NCBI GenBank assembly: GCA_027604665.1
Contig: JADGIZ010000527.1
Location: 1 to 12,320, forward strand
DNA: 12,320 nucleotides
Reading direction: 5' to 3'
Source: Polyrhizophydium stewartii
Taxonomy: Eukaryota; Chytridiomycota; Chytridiomycetes; Rhizophydiales
The notes below the pieces were generated by a model that saw nothing but the letters and a program-made list of their open reading frames with translations, made no database searches and was not told where the DNA came from. Below, piece by piece: positions 11,042-12,320 of this stretch (the first letter of the stretch is position 1; each line of letters starts with the position of its first letter). Both the position numbers and the translations under genes were made by a program.

Positions 11042-12320
11042 TTACTGGACGCTCGGTCCTGTGACAACGGAGAGCAGCATCGGGTTCTCCTTCCAGAGAC
11101 TTTGGTGGTGCAGGCGAACATCGGCCAGGTGTTGGTGGATCCATCTCAGGACCAAGGTCTGTTGCTCTTCAATTGCATACCGCAACACCTCGAGGAACTC
11201 GGGCCGACGCTTGTCGCGCTCGAGCCAGCCAAACACAAAGTCGGCGCTCTGGCCGTCGACGCGGTAAATGGCGTGACTTTTGAGGATCTCGGGAAGGCGC
11301 CGGCGGAGCCACAAAAGAACGCAGAGGTTGCACTTTTTGGCCGCGAGAGTGATCCCTGCACTGGTCAGCCGCGCCGTGGTGTTGTCGACGATCCAGTCAA
11401 GCAAATCGATTTGGTCGCATGAGGCTGCGCTATCGACAACCGCCGATGTGATTGCATTTGGCGCCAAAGCGTAGATGTGCTTGATGACTGCAAGGCGACC
11501 ATGTTGAGCGGCCGCCTTGGCGGCGGCAGTGATCTTCACCTCGCGGCGGTGCTTGTGCAGAAATTCTATGACCTCAAGGTGCCCGTTGGCAGCAGCCAGA
11601 TGCATGGCCGCTCGGGTGCAGCCCTCAGTGCGGTTGTCATGCAGCCACTTGACGACATCGAGATGGCCGTTTTCAGCAGCACGGTCCATTGCTTCGGTGG
11701 TGCAGCCCTCGGTGCGATAGGCATGCAGGAACTTGACGCAGTCGAGATTACCACTGCCCGCGGCCTCGTCCATCACCCAAGTCGTCCAATCGCTAACAGG
11801 CATTCGCCCTGCAAGCCACTTGAGCATCTCGAGATGGCCAAACTTGGCTGCTTCTTCTGCGTGCGAATAATGAAGCCATACGAACTTGCGCTCGTCGAAA
11901 AGATTCTGCAACATTGAGACACTGCCGCAGCGAGCGGCATTTATGCTCATCACGCACAGATTGTCAAATTCGAGCAAGTCGGTCCAGCCGTTGAGGATCG
12001 CAGCTTGATCGAGGCCGTCTTGAAGGAAGTCGAGACCAAGCAACTTGACTCGAGTGTGCATGCCGCGAGAACGAATGCGCCAGAAAGACTCGTCCAGTCG
12101 ACAGTATTTAAGCTCCTTGAACGGCAGCTTGGTGAGATCGCCTTGCCAGTCGAGCTCAAACACCTCGACAAGGATCAACTTGAACTGCTCAAAGCTGATG
12201 TTGCTGAGGTCGTCAATGCGGCCGTTGAGCCAGAGCGTCAGGTCGCCGGCGTGCGCGAGGATCATGTTCTGGATCTCGGCCGGCATGCGGTCCCACTCGT
12301 TGGTTGCGTCGGGCCGGAAG
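11042..12320 (-). CDS. Degenerate ankyrin-repeat protein, cut by the right edge (5' end missing)
   Basis: The frame is open from the window edge to TAA at 11042-11044, 425 codons without an intron. It continues upstream of the first visible ATG (12284-12286) as TNEWDRMPAEIQNMIL, so the true start is probably outside the window. The MPAEIQNMILAHAG segment looks like an F-box-type helix and may act as an adaptor end, but this is weak. Ankyrin-like helices follow: GHLEMLKWLAGRM, GNLDCVKFLHAY, AAENGHLDVVKWLHDNR and AAANGHLEVIEFLHKHR. Most repeats are about 28 residues with the (R/N)TEGCT(T/R)xAM link instead of the canonical 33-residue TPLHxA form. Ankyrin domains bind proteins; no enzyme domain is present. 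Similar short-repeat proteins are common in some protists, chytrids and large DNA viruses. The stop lies 87 bases from the monopolin start. Confidence 0.85.
   Translation of the reverse strand, partial: FRPDATNEWDRMPAEIQNMILAHAGDLTLWLNGRIDDLSNISFEQFKLILVEVFELDWQGDLTKLPFKELKYCRLDESFWRIRSRGMHTRVKLLGLDFLQDGLDQAAILNGWTDLLEFDNLCVMSINAARCGSVSMLQNLFDERKFVWLHYSHAEEAAKFGHLEMLKWLAGRMPVSDWTTWVMDEAAGSGNLDCVKFLHAYRTEGCTTEAMDRAAENGHLDVVKWLHDNRTEGCTRAAMHLAAANGHLEVIEFLHKHRREVKITAAAKAAAQHGRLAVIKHIYALAPNAITSAVVDSAASCDQIDLLDWIVDNTTARLTSAGITLAAKKCNLCVLLWLRRRLPEILKSHAIYRVDGQSADFVFGWLERDKRRPEFLEVLRYAIEEQQTLVLRWIHQHLADVRLHHQSLWKENPMLLSVVTGPSVQ
11616..11783 (-). repeat. 84-base tandem ankyrin coding repeat
   Basis: The block beginning GTGCAGCCCTC on the plus strand occurs at 11616 and again at 11700, a period of 84 bases (28 residues). 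The two copies share most bases at their starts and encode the NRTEGCTRAAM and YRTEGCTTEAM links. DNA-level similarity suggests fairly recent duplication compared with the more diverged flanking repeats. Confidence 0.65.

Overview
The window is nuclear DNA from a eukaryote, most likely a GC-rich zoosporic (chytrid) fungus. It holds six protein-coding genes. Four contain short spliceosomal introns (44 to 335 bases) with GT or GC donors, a CAG or AAG acceptor, and usually a CTGAC-type branch-point match 15 to 45 bases before the acceptor. Every intron placed here keeps the reading phase, and each joined coding sequence is divisible by three. The chytrid assignment is an inference. It rests on a fungal-type monopolin subunit beside a full NEDD1 homologue (expected where centrioles are kept), a short LRR membrane protein, and a degenerate ankyrin protein whose N-terminus recalls Rhizophydiales chytrid proteins from memory. 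No database was searched.

Layout, left to right: a GGC-rich 3' flank (1-187); a nitronate monooxygenase-like gene (188-1790, minus, 6 exons); a NEDD1/GCP-WD gene (1871-5085, minus, 10 exons, three introns with GC donors); a divergent intergenic region with an AT-rich patch (5086-5516); an LRR single-pass membrane protein (5517-6975, plus, 6 exons); a convergent 3' region (6976-7364); a single-exon SET-domain gene (7365-8219, minus); a Csm1/Pcs1 monopolin gene (8341-10954, minus, 5 exons); and an ankyrin-repeat gene cut by the right edge (11042-12320, minus). Minus-strand neighbours are only 80 to 121 bases apart, so the genome is compact.

The genes do not form a pathway. Two of them serve chromosome segregation at opposite ends of the spindle: NEDD1 recruits gamma-tubulin complexes to the centrosome or basal body, and Csm1/Pcs1 organises kinetochores and rDNA. 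I see no evidence that this closeness is functional. The most noteworthy points are the NEDD1 homologue and its cluster of GC-AG introns, the monopolin gene that only appears after splicing across frames and contains in-frame introns, a CENP-C-like short motif in its N-terminal tail, and the strict register between introns and repeats in the LRR gene. I found no tRNA, rRNA, CRISPR array or intact mobile element.
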